The notes: a model not told the origin generated them from the sequence alone. DNA of 64,000 nucleotides from Lentisphaerae bacterium GWF2_44_16 (GCA_001803225.1 MHBF01000077.1:1-64000), one strand, 5' to 3'; shown: positions 19,968 through 30,200, counted from the stretch's first letter. Program-made: numbers and translations.

Positions 19968-21244
19968 TGAAAATAAAAATTTTAACCGCAATACTTTTAA
20001 TAACCTCGACAGGACAAAATATGATGGCAAAAAATAGTGCTGATTTATCAGTTAAAGTTGAAAATACTTGCAGCGAAACGATTCTGAAATGCGGAAAAAC
20101 GGCGGAATTCAGCGTCGAAATCAGAAAAGACGGAGAGCTTCTCAAAAAAGGCGAATGCAATGTCGCCCTTTCAAATGACGGGGGAACTCTGTTGAAAGAA
20201 TACAAGTACAATCTCGCCGACGGCAATCCGTTTAAAGTTACAGGAACGATGAACACCCCGAGCTTTTTCAAATGCCAGGTTGATATGGACAAAGCCTCAG
20301 ATGCCTCATCTGCCGCTTTTGAGCCTGAGAAAATCGTTCCCGGCCTTCCCTGTCCCGATGATTTCGATAAGTTCTGGGCGGACAGCGTAAAACGTCAGGA
20401 GGCCGTGCCGAATCCAGTCAGGTTGATTCCAATGCCGCAATCCGGCAATAAAAAATGCGAAGCGTTCAAAATAGAAGTTTCGACTCCGGACAATGAAAAA
20501 ATCTACGGATATATGACAGTGCCGCGCAAAGACGGAAAGTTTCCGGTAATCGTGAATGTTCCCGGCGCCAGCAAACTGGTGAACGCTCCTATTTTCCGTC
20601 CTGAAGGAAGCATTATCTACGTGGTGATGAATGTACACAGGCTGGACCCCTCAACTGATCCGAAAGAATGGCAGGCGCAGAAAAAAGCCATCAGGCCCCT
20701 GCGTTACGCCGGTTTGCCCGACCGTGAAAAATACTATTACCGCAATTCGATACTTGCGGTAAACGCCGTTATAAATTATATGACGTCATATCCGCGATGG
20801 GATGGAAAACACCTTGTTTTCGACGGAGCGAGTCAGGGCGGCGGCTTCGCGCTTTTCATGGGAGGCATCAATAAACATCTGACGGCAGTGGTGTCCAGAA
20901 TAAGCGCCATGTGCGATCACGGCGGCTGTCTGGCCGGACGGAGTTCCGGCTGGCCGTTGCTTTACATGCAGGCTGCCGCGGACGATAAGGAGCAAAAAGA
21001 TAAAATTCTGAAGATGTCCGCTTATTTCGACGGAGTCAATTTTGCCGGACGCATCAAAGTGCCTGCTCTGGTAGCTGTCGGATTCAAGGACATCACATGT
21101 TCGCCGGGTTCTGTTTATGCCGCTTATAATTCCATAAACTCGGAAAAGAAAATCATCACCGATGTGCAGGCCGGACACGGTATCTCAAGAGAATATTCGA
21201 AACAGATTGACGAATGGCTTAAACCCAGGCTGGGATTGGAATAA
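19967..21244 (+). CDS. Acetylxylan esterase / cephalosporin-C deacetylase family secreted esterase
   Basis: PGLPCPDDFDKFWADSV, YGYMTVPRKDGKFPVIVNVPGA, DGASQGGGFALF nucleophile motif. Confidence 0.88.
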   Translation: MKIKILTAILLITSTGQNMMAKNSADLSVKVENTCSETILKCGKTAEFSVEIRKDGELLKKGECNVALSNDGGTLLKEYKYNLADGNPFKVTGTMNTPSFFKCQVDMDKASDASSAAFEPEKIVPGLPCPDDFDKFWADSVKRQEAVPNPVRLIPMPQSGNKKCEAFKIEVSTPDNEKIYGYMTVPRKDGKFPVIVNVPGASKLVNAPIFRPEGSIIYVVMNVHRLDPSTDPKEWQAQKKAIRPLRYAGLPDREKYYYRNSILAVNAVINYMTSYPRWDGKHLVFDGASQGGGFALFMGGINKHLTAVVSRISAMCDHGGCLAGRSSGWPLLYMQAAADDKEQKDKILKMSAYFDGVNFAGRIKVPALVAVGFKDITCSPGSVYAAYNSINSEKKIITDVQAGHGISREYSKQIDEWLKPRLGLE

Positions 21245-21269
21245 AAATAAAATAAAGGATTTTAGTGTT

Positions 21270-22220
21270 ATGAAAAAAATCAAGACACTCATAAGCATGA
21301 TAGAGCCGCGTCCTGAAATAATGAAACTTCTCTCGGAAATAGAGGATTACGCTGATATCAGCTTCCTCGGAGATGGAGAAAATATCGGCGAGAGGCTTGA
21401 GGGAGTGGAGGTGCTCTACGGTTCAATTCCCGAAAAGGATTTTGAAAAGGCCTCCAGCGTCCGCTGGATACAGACCAATTCAACAGGAGTGGAACACATG
21501 ATGTATCCGGCCTTCAAAAACAGCGATATCATTCTGACCAATGCCGGGCCGTCCATTACCACAATCGTGGCCGAACATGCCCTTGCGATGCTCTTTGCCC
21601 TGGCGCGCAACCTGCATATACAGAGAGACTACATGCATGAACACAAATGGGAAATAGACTGCGGCGTCGAGATAGGCGGCCTTTCCCTGGGAATACTCGG
21701 TTTCGGGAGGATAGGCATGGCCATGGCGGTACGTGCCGCGGCATTCGTAAAGGAACTTCACGTGCTTGACGTAAAAGTGCCGGAAAAACCTGATTACGTC
21801 AAAAAAGTCTATAGTTTCGATGAACTCCCTGTTCTTCTAAAAAACTGTAATGCCGTAATATGCTCTCTGCCATTGACCCAGCAGACAAAAAATATGATAA
21901 GCGATAATGAAATGGCGATGATGCCGGACCGTTCATATATTGTGAACATAAGCAGGGGAGGAGTAGTTGACGAAGCCGCTCTCATCAGGGCGCTTCGGAA
22001 AGGCAAACTTGCCGGTGCCGGACTTGATGTTACGGAACAGGAACCGTATCCCGCGGACGGGCCCTTGTGGGACGCTCCCAGGCTTCTTCTTACCCCCCAC
22101 AGTGCCGGGTACTGCGAACGCCTGAAGGAGAGAAAAATAATTCAGTTCATCAAAAACTTCAAGGCATACGTGAAGGACGGCAAAGTCCCCGGAAGCCTTG
22201 ATAAAAACAGGGGCTGGTAA
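21270..22220 (+). CDS. D-isomer-specific 2-hydroxyacid dehydrogenase
   Basis: LGILGFGRIGMAMA, YIVNISRGGVVDEAALIRALRKGKLAGAGLDVTEQEP. Confidence 0.93.
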   Translation: MKKIKTLISMIEPRPEIMKLLSEIEDYADISFLGDGENIGERLEGVEVLYGSIPEKDFEKASSVRWIQTNSTGVEHMMYPAFKNSDIILTNAGPSITTIVAEHALAMLFALARNLHIQRDYMHEHKWEIDCGVEIGGLSLGILGFGRIGMAMAVRAAAFVKELHVLDVKVPEKPDYVKKVYSFDELPVLLKNCNAVICSLPLTQQTKNMISDNEMAMMPDRSYIVNISRGGVVDEAALIRALRKGKLAGAGLDVTEQEPYPADGPLWDAPRLLLTPHSAGYCERLKERKIIQFIKNFKAYVKDGKVPGSLDKNRGW

Positions 22221-24512
22221 TCAGAATATTTTGCTGAGGACGTAGAGAGCGAGGAGGGCTTCTTCACAGGTGGTCTTTTCCTCCTCAAATTTTCTATATC
22301 TCAAAATAGCGAGAAGCCATAGCGAATAATTGAGCGTATGGTTTTCATTGAGAAGTTTGTCATCGGCGGCCCTGTTGAAATCATCGTAAGTCCAGTCATA
22401 AATATTGACGCATTTCATTTTGTCATATTTGATTTCAGGACAATAATACTTGAACCCCAGATTGAAACATATTCTGATAAACTCGTCATAATCGGCTTCG
22501 TCAAATTCATTGAGGAGATCTTCAAGGATTTTTATGTCTTCGCTTTTATCGGGAAGCTTCTTTCTTATTCTTTCCACAAATATTTCAGAGATGGAACCCG
22601 GCTGTTTTTTTTCTCTGAGGAGAAAATTATAGAATTCGCCGACAGTACCGACCACATTGGCGAGGGCTACGCAGAACTGCATTCTTATGGATGGCTTCAT
22701 TATTTCCCTGAACTTGGGCAATATAAGGGTAATGACGGAAATATCATCGAATTTGCCGAGCGCGTCAGCTATCGCGGCAAGCAGAAAAAGATTTTGCTCT
22801 TTTGTAAAAGCGTTCTTCAATTCGTTCAGTGTTTCAATGGCTTTTATTTCCCCGAGCGCGAAAGCGGCGCCGCCCCTCAATCCTTTTTCCTGTGAATTAA
22901 GCGCTTTCAGCAGGGATGGTATTGCTTTTACGCTTTTCAGGCGTCCCAGTGAATAAGCGGCCCCGGTGGCGAGCCCGCTCTCTTCGTCTTCAAGTTTTTC
23001 CATCAGGGCTTTTTCACTGTCTGGGTGTTTGATGAAGCCGAGACTGTTTACCGCGCTGTAACGTACCGGAGGGGCCGGGTCGTCCAGGGCTTCAATTACT
23101 TCCGGCAGAAAAAGGCTGCTTCTGTTTCTCGATATGAAGTTGAGCCTGTCCTGAAACGACATTTTTCCCGTTACATCCACAAGTCTGAAAAATGTCCGGA
23201 GAGGGTTTCCCTCAAGAAAAGTCGTTACCGTACTCCAAGCCGAGCCTTCGGGACCTGCTCTGTACGGGGTAAGCAGCAGCGCGCAGACAGGCATGCTCAG
23301 CGCGCTTATCATGATTATGAAATGGTAAGCGCTGAACTTGACGCCGGGAAGCTCTATCTGGGAATTTGCGAAAAAGTCCATGCAGACGCCTGAAAACAAG
23401 GCCCCGAGAAAACCGGCGAGGCCCGCGATACTGAAAAAAAGAGCCATGAAAACGGAACGGTTTTTCTGCGGAGTTTCAGCGGTGAGTATGGCAAAGACCG
23501 CCGTAATAAGCCCGGCATTGAGAAAGCCTCCGTAAATGAAAACAAAAACCGGCATCCACAGGGGTGTGCTTTCCCTTATGAAAAGAAAACCTGTAAACTC
23601 GAAAGTTTTCAGCAGTGTGGTTATGATTATCACCGGCTTGTTGCCTTTCTGCGCGGCTATGGCGGACCAGAAATAACTGCCGAGAAAGGAAGCCAGCGAT
23701 GAAAAAACAGCGTATATCTGTATAAGCGTGTTGGAGTAGCCCAGGTTTTTCAGGAGATATATATAAAAGAACGCTATGAAAAAAGAACAGATAAAGGTGA
23801 AAAAGCTGTAATAGCTGATAAAGCTTCTGAAATTGTAATCGGAAAGAGCTTCCCTTATCATCCTGAACGGCCTGATTTTTTCTCCTGTAATTTCCGCTTC
23901 CATCTTAGGAATGCCGAAATAAAAAAATATCTCGGCCAGAGACATGAGCGCTCCCGCAAAGAGAAGCACACTGATGACAAAACTTCCGTTTCTGCCGATA
24001 TCCAGACTGAAACCTATAAAGAGACTGACGAATATGGCGGCTATGAACGTTATGGCGTTTCTTTTGCCCCAGAAACCCGCATTTTCCCTTTGCGGAACTA
24101 AATCACCTATCCAGCTGAACCATACAGGTACGCTCAATGAGGAAAACAGATGTGTGATGAAAAAAAGGATTATGAAAATCGTGTTAATCAGAGAGTTTGC
24201 GCCGCCTGTTTTCATGATTATTATAAATCCGAGTAGAAAGAGAAGCGAACGCGAAAGCAGGGCCGCTGATATGTAAATCCCCTTTCGTCTGCCCCAGTAA
24301 ACGGCAAGGAAAGCTGAAATCAGCTGGAACGGCAGGACTATATTGGGTATCGAATTGACCAGGCCTATCTGAAAGTTGCTCAAATCCAGAAATATGCAGA
24401 GCACCGAGAGGAAAAGACCACAGCAGATAAGGTTTGAATAAAGCACCGGAAGCGCCCCGGTATAAATCACCGTCGCGCTTATCCTGCGTATTTGTCTTGC
24501 GCTTAAAAACAT
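22221..24512 (-). CDS. MFS-type transporter fused to C-terminal HEAT-repeat domain
   Basis: About 12 hydrophobic segments, then HEAT repeats (LFLPEVIEALDDPAPPVRYSAVNSLGFIKHPDSEKALMEKLEDEESGLATGAAYSLGRLKS...). Confidence 0.88.
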   Translation of the reverse strand: MFLSARQIRRISATVIYTGALPVLYSNLICCGLFLSVLCIFLDLSNFQIGLVNSIPNIVLPFQLISAFLAVYWGRRKGIYISAALLSRSLLFLLGFIIIMKTGGANSLINTIFIILFFITHLFSSLSVPVWFSWIGDLVPQRENAGFWGKRNAITFIAAIFVSLFIGFSLDIGRNGSFVISVLLFAGALMSLAEIFFYFGIPKMEAEITGEKIRPFRMIREALSDYNFRSFISYYSFFTFICSFFIAFFYIYLLKNLGYSNTLIQIYAVFSSLASFLGSYFWSAIAAQKGNKPVIIITTLLKTFEFTGFLFIRESTPLWMPVFVFIYGGFLNAGLITAVFAILTAETPQKNRSVFMALFFSIAGLAGFLGALFSGVCMDFFANSQIELPGVKFSAYHFIIMISALSMPVCALLLTPYRAGPEGSAWSTVTTFLEGNPLRTFFRLVDVTGKMSFQDRLNFISRNRSSLFLPEVIEALDDPAPPVRYSAVNSLGFIKHPDSEKALMEKLEDEESGLATGAAYSLGRLKSVKAIPSLLKALNSQEKGLRGGAAFALGEIKAIETLNELKNAFTKEQNLFLLAAIADALGKFDDISVITLILPKFREIMKPSIRMQFCVALANVVGTVGEFYNFLLREKKQPGSISEIFVERIRKKLPDKSEDIKILEDLLNEFDEADYDEFIRICFNLGFKYYCPEIKYDKMKCVNIYDWTYDDFNRAADDKLLNENHTLNYSLWLLAILRYRKFEEEKTTCEEALLALYVLSKIF

Positions 24513-24544
24513 TGTAAACCTTGTATATTATCTGGGCCCCATTC

Positions 24545-24638
24545 CCTTCGCAAACGAAGTTGAGCGAAGATAATAAATAGGACTCCGTCCTCCTTTGCAA
24601 ACAAAGTTGAGCGAAGACAATCAACGGGACTCCATCCC
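24545..24638. repeat. Two tandem 47-bp units, each containing a hairpin with compensatory changes
   Basis: Unit 1 CCTTCGCAAACGAAGTTGAGCGAAGATAATAAATAGGACTCCGTCCT; unit 2 CCTTTGCAAACAAAGTTGAGCGAAGACAATCAACGGGACTCCATCCC. Confidence 0.9.
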
Positions 24639-24718
24639 ATTGATTTTATATCTTAAGGATGTATTTTCATAGAGTAAATTGCTATTTTCTTATAAAAATT
24701 AACCCCGGAGCATCTGAA

Positions 24719-25438
24719 ATGGGAAAAAAATTCATATATAAACGCGTTCTCCTGAAAATAAGCGGAGAAGCCCTCAAAGGCAAACAGGAACACGGCTACA
24801 ACGCAGAAGCCGTAAGCACTGTGGTTGACAGAATAAAAGCGGCGATGGACAATAAAATCCAGATGGCGCTGGTAGTCGGCGCTGGAAATGTCTGGCGCGG
24901 AGTCAACGGGAAAAACTGGGGCATGGACAGGGTAAGCGCCGATTACATGGGCATGCTTGCCACTGTCATGAACGCGCTTTGTCTGAGAGACGCTCTTAAT
25001 TCAAAAGGAGTGCAGGCCGTAGTGCAGACTTCCATCCCGATGTCCCCGATAGCGGAACCCTTTGACCGCCTGAAAGCCATAAAACATCTCGAAAAAGGCA
25101 GGGTGGTTATTTTCGCGGGGGGAACCGGAAGCCCGTATTTTACGACAGATACGACAGCATCGCTCCGTGCGCTGGAAACAAACTGCGAAGCAGTCCTCAA
25201 AGCCACCAAGGTTGACGGCATTTATACCGCCGACCCCATGAAAAACCCGGACGCGAAACGTTATGAAAAACTTTCTTTCGATGAAGCTATTTCAAAAAAA
25301 CTGGCGGTGATGGACCTGACGGCTTTTTCAATGTGCAGCGAGAACAAACTTCCCATAATAGTCTTCAACTTTTCTGACCCCGGAAGTCTCACGAAAGTAC
25401 TCGGCGGGGATTTGAGCATAGCTACTGTAGTGGAATAA
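24719..25438 (+). CDS. pyrH: UMP kinase
   Basis: YKRVLLKISGEALKG, VVGAGNVWRG, FAGGTGSPYFTTDTTASLRA, DGIYTADP. Confidence 0.97.
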   Translation: MGKKFIYKRVLLKISGEALKGKQEHGYNAEAVSTVVDRIKAAMDNKIQMALVVGAGNVWRGVNGKNWGMDRVSADYMGMLATVMNALCLRDALNSKGVQAVVQTSIPMSPIAEPFDRLKAIKHLEKGRVVIFAGGTGSPYFTTDTTASLRALETNCEAVLKATKVDGIYTADPMKNPDAKRYEKLSFDEAISKKLAVMDLTAFSMCSENKLPIIVFNFSDPGSLTKVLGGDLSIATVVE

Positions 25439-25441
25439 TTC

Positions 25442-26197
25442 TTATCTGCGGATTATACGGCCTACCGCCTGTATTTCCTGGGAATTTTCAGGATCGGCGG
25501 AAACCGTCCACTGAAGTGTTACAGAGCTTCCGTCCGGCAGTTTCAACTGATGTTCATGAACGGCGTCCGAACCGCTCTGCGCAAGGGAAATCAGACTGTC
25601 CAGAAGCCGCGTCCTTTCATTATCCGGCAGTCCTGAGAGAAAAGCTTTGCCTATGAGTTCATCTTTTGTTTTGTTTTTAAATATGGAATATGCCCGGTTT
25701 ACGAATGTCAGAATGCCGTCGGTCTGAAAACGGCATACCAGTTCGGTCTGGCTTTCAATTATTTTTCTGAAGAGGGATTCGTTTTTTTCGATCTTTATCT
25801 CAAGTTCTCTGTGTTCGATTTCCCTGGCCTTGTTATCAAGGCTTTGCTTTACAATCCTTCTTATTTCAGGGAGCAGGAGGGGTTTTCTCAGGAGCCTGCT
25901 TACGCCCATGTCGTAACAGCGTATTATTTCTTCATCGTTTGCGTGGACGGTAACGGCGATTATCTCAAATTCGTCATCAGGCTGCGGCTGAACTTCCCAG
26001 AGAAATTCAAAACCGTCCATTATCGGCATGAACAAGTCAAGTATTACTACTTTGGGCCTGTGCTTATTGAAAAGCTCCAGTCCGTCCCTGCCGTTTTTAG
26101 CGGAGTATATTTCATAGCTCTCGTTTTTAAGGGCCCTTTCGAGGATAAACCTTATAGATTCCTCATCATCTATTATCAATATTACGGGCTTGGTCAT
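25442..26197 (-). CDS. Response regulator receiver domain with C-terminal PAS domain
   Basis: ILIIDDEESIRFILERAL...VVILDLFMPIMDGFEF; PAS-like LFRKIIESQTELVCRFQTDGILTFVNRAY. Confidence 0.92.
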   Translation of the reverse strand: MTKPVILIIDDEESIRFILERALKNESYEIYSAKNGRDGLELFNKHRPKVVILDLFMPIMDGFEFLWEVQPQPDDEFEIIAVTVHANDEEIIRCYDMGVSRLLRKPLLLPEIRRIVKQSLDNKAREIEHRELEIKIEKNESLFRKIIESQTELVCRFQTDGILTFVNRAYSIFKNKTKDELIGKAFLSGLPDNERTRLLDSLISLAQSGSDAVHEHQLKLPDGSSVTLQWTVSADPENSQEIQAVGRIIRR

Positions 26198-26261
26198 ATA
26201 TTCCGTCTGTTTCTATTCGCATATTTTATCAGTTTTATCTTCATAAGGCAGATAAATCCGC

Positions 26262-27044
26262 TCAGTAATTAATAACTTTTACAGGTATGTTGTCGTTTTC
26301 ATATTTGACACCTTTGTCCAAAGGGGCTTTGTTCAGGACCATGACAAACTGCCTGGCCCACTCTTCCATGATATCCTTCAAATTGCCATAGGCCCTGAAA
26401 TCGTCAAGATTAAAAAACGCGGTTTCCTGCTTTTTTCTGTCCTTAAACATGGCTATTACTTTACCGGTCGCGCCGTCGCGGATGCGGCCTTCGATTGCGA
26501 CAGAGGACTCCATCGGGCTTTCGGTATTGGCCTGTTTAGTCATTTTGATTGGCACGAGGATGAAGCCTATTGGCGTGAGATTTGATAAATTCTTCAATGT
26601 GCCTATTGCGGGTTTCCCCGGGACTATTTTTACGAGGGCCAGTTCCAATACCAGAACGCCGGGGCCGGGTTTGTCAACCAGTTTGAATCGGTTGTTTTTA
26701 TTCTCTTTCAGCGCGGTTTTGAAAGCGTCTTCGGTGTATTTTGCGAAATCGGCGGTATCCTGGTCTTCCACGTCGAGCCAGGTCCTCATATTATTTCTTT
26801 CAAGCCATGATTTCGGAAGCTGTTTTTTCGTATATACCGGCATAATCATGATCTTATCATAATTGGCGTTTTTAAAACTCGGATCTTTCCATACCTCATG
26901 GATAGGCAGAAGATCACAGTGTTTCATCATTTGCGGGTGTTCCAAGAAGCCTGAATCCGGAACGGGTTTAGCGGGGTTGGAACATCCTCCGGCCAAAATC
27001 AAAGCAGAGACTGCCGCACAGATAAACTTCAATTTATTTTTCAT
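26262..27044 (-). CDS. DUF3313-like lipoprotein
   Basis: Lipobox LAGGC; SGFLEHPQMM...MRTWLDVED...VAIEGRIRDGATGKVIAMFKDRK. Confidence 0.7.
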   Translation of the reverse strand: MKNKLKFICAAVSALILAGGCSNPAKPVPDSGFLEHPQMMKHCDLLPIHEVWKDPSFKNANYDKIMIMPVYTKKQLPKSWLERNNMRTWLDVEDQDTADFAKYTEDAFKTALKENKNNRFKLVDKPGPGVLVLELALVKIVPGKPAIGTLKNLSNLTPIGFILVPIKMTKQANTESPMESSVAIEGRIRDGATGKVIAMFKDRKKQETAFFNLDDFRAYGNLKDIMEEWARQFVMVLNKAPLDKGVKYENDNIPVKVINY

Positions 27045-27093
27045 TCTGTTTCTCTCCTTTTTGAAGACTCTAATTTATAAGACTCAAAGGTTT

Positions 27094-27639
27094 TTATTCA
27101 GGCTGATCCAATTTGCCTTCTCTGACAACTTTATATTTTCCGGTATCGGTGTCAAGGTCATAGATGTTGAAATTAGAGAGACTGTCAAAACCGTCATAAT
27201 GTGTCGCGAAATTCAGGGAGACGGAACCTGTTTTGTCGCAACTCTGTACGCGGTGGAAAACATTGCAGGGCCAACTGAGCATCGCGGGGCCTTCAAAAAT
27301 GAGTTTTCCATTCTTCTTTATCAGGTGAGGAGTAACAGTAAAACTTTCGACAGTTCCATTTTTTGAGGTATATATCTCTATATATCTTATTCCGTGAACG
27401 ACAAGCAGATTGTCATCCTGAAACGGGTGCATGTACCAGGGCCTGTCAACGTTCGGCATGGGCGCGGGAGAGACGGCACCGCTCCCGTGTATGACCCTGT
27501 GTATGGAATCAATCCGGGGAATTGCATTCACCGGGATTGTATCAAACGCCACATTGGGAGTTCTTCTCATCGGGTTAAGGGCGATAATTTTATAAAGCCC
27601 CTTTACTTCATCTATGACATGAACGTTGTTTTTGACCAT
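27094..27639 (-). CDS. Conserved-looking hypothetical, possible cupin-like fold
   Basis: Intact 181-aa ORF; beta-rich, HPFQDDNLLVVHGIRYIEIYT...FHRVQSC. Confidence 0.6.
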   Translation of the reverse strand: MVKNNVHVIDEVKGLYKIIALNPMRRTPNVAFDTIPVNAIPRIDSIHRVIHGSGAVSPAPMPNVDRPWYMHPFQDDNLLVVHGIRYIEIYTSKNGTVESFTVTPHLIKKNGKLIFEGPAMLSWPCNVFHRVQSCDKTGSVSLNFATHYDGFDSLSNFNIYDLDTDTGKYKVVREGKLDQPE

Positions 27640-27737
27640 CTTTTAAGACCTCTCTGTATTTATACAGTAATTTCCCATATATTCCCTCCAATTGCAACTG
27701 TGAATCCATTTACTTTTTCAAGTTTGTAACAGCAATA

Positions 27738-28013
27738 TTATTTTATATCGAATTCCTGAAGCTTATCATCAAGGGCAAGTTCTTCTACTGTAATATCTTC
27801 TACGTGCGCGAAGCGCGGGCCTTTTTTAAACCAGTCAAGCATCAGACTGACTTCGTCCGCATCGCCCTGCAAAAGGGCTTCGACTTCTCCATAACCCACA
27901 TTCCGCACATATCCTTTCAAGCCAGGATATTTTTCCGCTTCCTGCAGGGCGCCGTAGCGGAAACCCACTCCGGTAACACGGCCCGATACTTTTATAAGAT
28001 ATGCTTTTTTCAT
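27738..28013 (-). CDS. Acylphosphatase
   Basis: KVSGRVTGVGFRYGALQEAEKYPGLKGYVRNVGYGEVEALLQGD. Confidence 0.95.
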   Translation of the reverse strand: MKKAYLIKVSGRVTGVGFRYGALQEAEKYPGLKGYVRNVGYGEVEALLQGDADEVSLMLDWFKKGPRFAHVEDITVEELALDDKLQEFDIK

Positions 28014-28104
28014 AAGAGGGGCTTTAAGTTTTGTTTTTCCTTTTACATTAGACTCTTTCAGGGCTATTTTAAAATGAAAAACTTAATCATCCGGGAAATT
28101 CGTC

Positions 28105-28995
28105 ATGGAAAAGGCGCTTGAACATTTTACAGGTTTTCTCACTCTGGAGAAAGGGCTCAGTGAAAATACCCTCATCGCGTATCGTACAGACCTCTTCGAT
28201 TTCATAGATTTTCTCAGGAAAACAGGCATCGCGGGTTTCGAGCATGTATGCCGCAACAATATTCTGGACTATCTGGGCAACTGCAAGGACAGAGGCATGG
28301 AAACCGCGACCCTTGCCAGGCGGCTCGTTTCGGTGAAAGTTCTTTTCAGGTATCTTTTTCAGGAAAAGCTTATTCCGGCGGACATAACAGATGTCATGGA
28401 TTCCCCGAAGCTCTGGCGGCTCCTGCCGGATTTTCTTTCAACACAGGAAGTCGAAAGCCTCCTCAACGCGTTTGAAAAAACAGGCAAAGACCCTCTGATT
28501 TTCCGCAACAGAACGATTCTTGAACTGATGTACGCGTGCGGGCTGCGTGTTTCAGAAACAGCCACCCTGAAACTCGGTTCAATCAATATTCCCGAAGGAA
28601 TAATAAGGGTAATCGGCAAAGGAGACAAAGAAAGAATTGTTCCTGCCGGAAAACCCGCCCTTAACCTTGTCGGCAGATATATAAGCGAAATAAGGCCTCA
28701 ACTGCTTGCCGGTGAAGAAAACACCCTCTTTCTTTCCCGCACCGGAAAGCCCCTGGACAGAGAACGGATATGGGCCATTGTCAAAGACGCGGCCAGAATA
28801 GCCGGGATACATAAAAACATTCACCCTCACACCCTGCGCCATTCCTTTGCCAGCCATCTTCTCGAAAACGGCGCGGACCTGAGAATAATACAGGAAATGC
28901 TCGGCCACGCCGATATAAGTACCACTCAGATATATACTCACATAGACCAGCAGAAACTTTTAAATGTTCACAGGCGCTTTCACCCGAGGGCCTGA
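28105..28995 (+). CDS. XerC/XerD-type tyrosine recombinase
   Basis: SAM-like N-domain; ELMYACGLRVSE, HTLRHSFASHLLENGADLRIIQEMLGHADISTTQIYTH. Confidence 0.95.
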   Translation: MEKALEHFTGFLTLEKGLSENTLIAYRTDLFDFIDFLRKTGIAGFEHVCRNNILDYLGNCKDRGMETATLARRLVSVKVLFRYLFQEKLIPADITDVMDSPKLWRLLPDFLSTQEVESLLNAFEKTGKDPLIFRNRTILELMYACGLRVSETATLKLGSINIPEGIIRVIGKGDKERIVPAGKPALNLVGRYISEIRPQLLAGEENTLFLSRTGKPLDRERIWAIVKDAARIAGIHKNIHPHTLRHSFASHLLENGADLRIIQEMLGHADISTTQIYTHIDQQKLLNVHRRFHPRA

Positions 28996-29015
28996 AAAAA
29001 AGAAAGATTATCTTT

Positions 29016-30080
29016 ATGAATGGGAAAAAATATAAAGTAAAAAAACTCTCCTTACCGCAGCTTGCCATACCTCTGACGCTGTTTATTATAACATTTGCCT
29101 CCTGGTTCTACATATCATTTGTCTATAAAATTCCCGCAAAGGTACAACGGACTTATCCGGTAATGGGGACGATGGCGGAGCTTACCCTGTACGGCGCTAA
29201 GGCAGATGCCGAAAAAGCCGCCGACATAGTGCAGGATACATTTCTGGAAGTTGAAAAAGTATGCAATATTTTTAATCCCGACAGCGAAATATCCATGCTC
29301 AATAAAACCGCTTACGAAAAACCCTTCAAATGCGGAGAACTCCTCTGGGATCTCCTTATGCAGTCAAAAAGGTTTTATACTTTATCGGGAGGCTCTTTTG
29401 ATATCACCGTCAAGCCGCTTATGGAGCTCTGGGGCTTTTACAGAAAGGCCGGCAAACTTCCCTCTGAAAAGGAAATTTCCGAAACCCTTGAAAAAGTAGG
29501 ACTGGACAAGGTAATTTTTGACGAAAAACTCCATACCGTCAAATTCACCCGCCCCGGCCTTTCCTTTGATCTCGGAGGAATCGCCAAAGGCTATGCCGTT
29601 GACAAAGCCGCGGAAGCCGTGAAAAAACTCGGCATCAAATCAGGCATCATAAACCTTGCCGGCAACATGTATTGCTTTCCCGTCCCCCCTCCCGGCAAAA
29701 AAGAATTTACCATAGGAATAAGGAACCCTCTCAAAAAAGAAGAAATCTGCGGTAAAATAGATTTGCTTGGTACATCAATATCCACCAGCGGAAACTATGA
29801 GCGCTATGTCATAATCGACGGCATCCGTTATACCCATATCATGGATGTTAAAAAGGGAAAGCCCGTAAGCGATATTCTTTCTGTTACCGTAATTACTCCG
29901 CTTGCTCTTGACGCGGATGTCATTTCAACATCCGTTTTTATCAACGGTGAAAGCTTTGCCCGGGAAATATGCTCCAGATACCCGGCGACAAGCATTCTGA
30001 TAATCAGGCATCCTCCCGGAAAAATGGAAGGGACTGAAATAATCAAAATCGGCGGAGTATGGGGCGATATTAAACTTTAA
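29016..30080 (+). CDS. apbE: FAD:protein FMN transferase (ApbE)
   Basis: YPVMGTMAELTLYG, DLGGIAKGYAVDKAAE, NLAGNM, THIMDVKKGKPV. Confidence 0.93.
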   Translation: MNGKKYKVKKLSLPQLAIPLTLFIITFASWFYISFVYKIPAKVQRTYPVMGTMAELTLYGAKADAEKAADIVQDTFLEVEKVCNIFNPDSEISMLNKTAYEKPFKCGELLWDLLMQSKRFYTLSGGSFDITVKPLMELWGFYRKAGKLPSEKEISETLEKVGLDKVIFDEKLHTVKFTRPGLSFDLGGIAKGYAVDKAAEAVKKLGIKSGIINLAGNMYCFPVPPPGKKEFTIGIRNPLKKEEICGKIDLLGTSISTSGNYERYVIIDGIRYTHIMDVKKGKPVSDILSVTVITPLALDADVISTSVFINGESFAREICSRYPATSILIIRHPPGKMEGTEIIKIGGVWGDIKL

Positions 30081-30200
30081 ATCCTTGCCGGTCAACGATA
30101 TATTGCGGAAAATCATCTGCTGACTTAATCATAAAGTCTTTCTCTCAATATTAAATCATCTTTTTTAATAAAATACATACAAAATAATCACTTGGAGCTA

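Noticed and set aside
22218-22223. Abutting convergent stop codons of the dehydrogenase and MFS-HEAT genes
   Set aside because: Compact convergent ends are common in this window (also 25438/25442 and 59014/59024); no special signal
24545-24638. CRISPR array
   Set aside because: Only two contiguous tandem units without spacers
28105-28995. Tyrosine recombinase as evidence of an integron or mobile island
   Set aside because: Looks like a housekeeping XerC/D-type recombinase among housekeeping genes; no att/attC sites or cassettes seen
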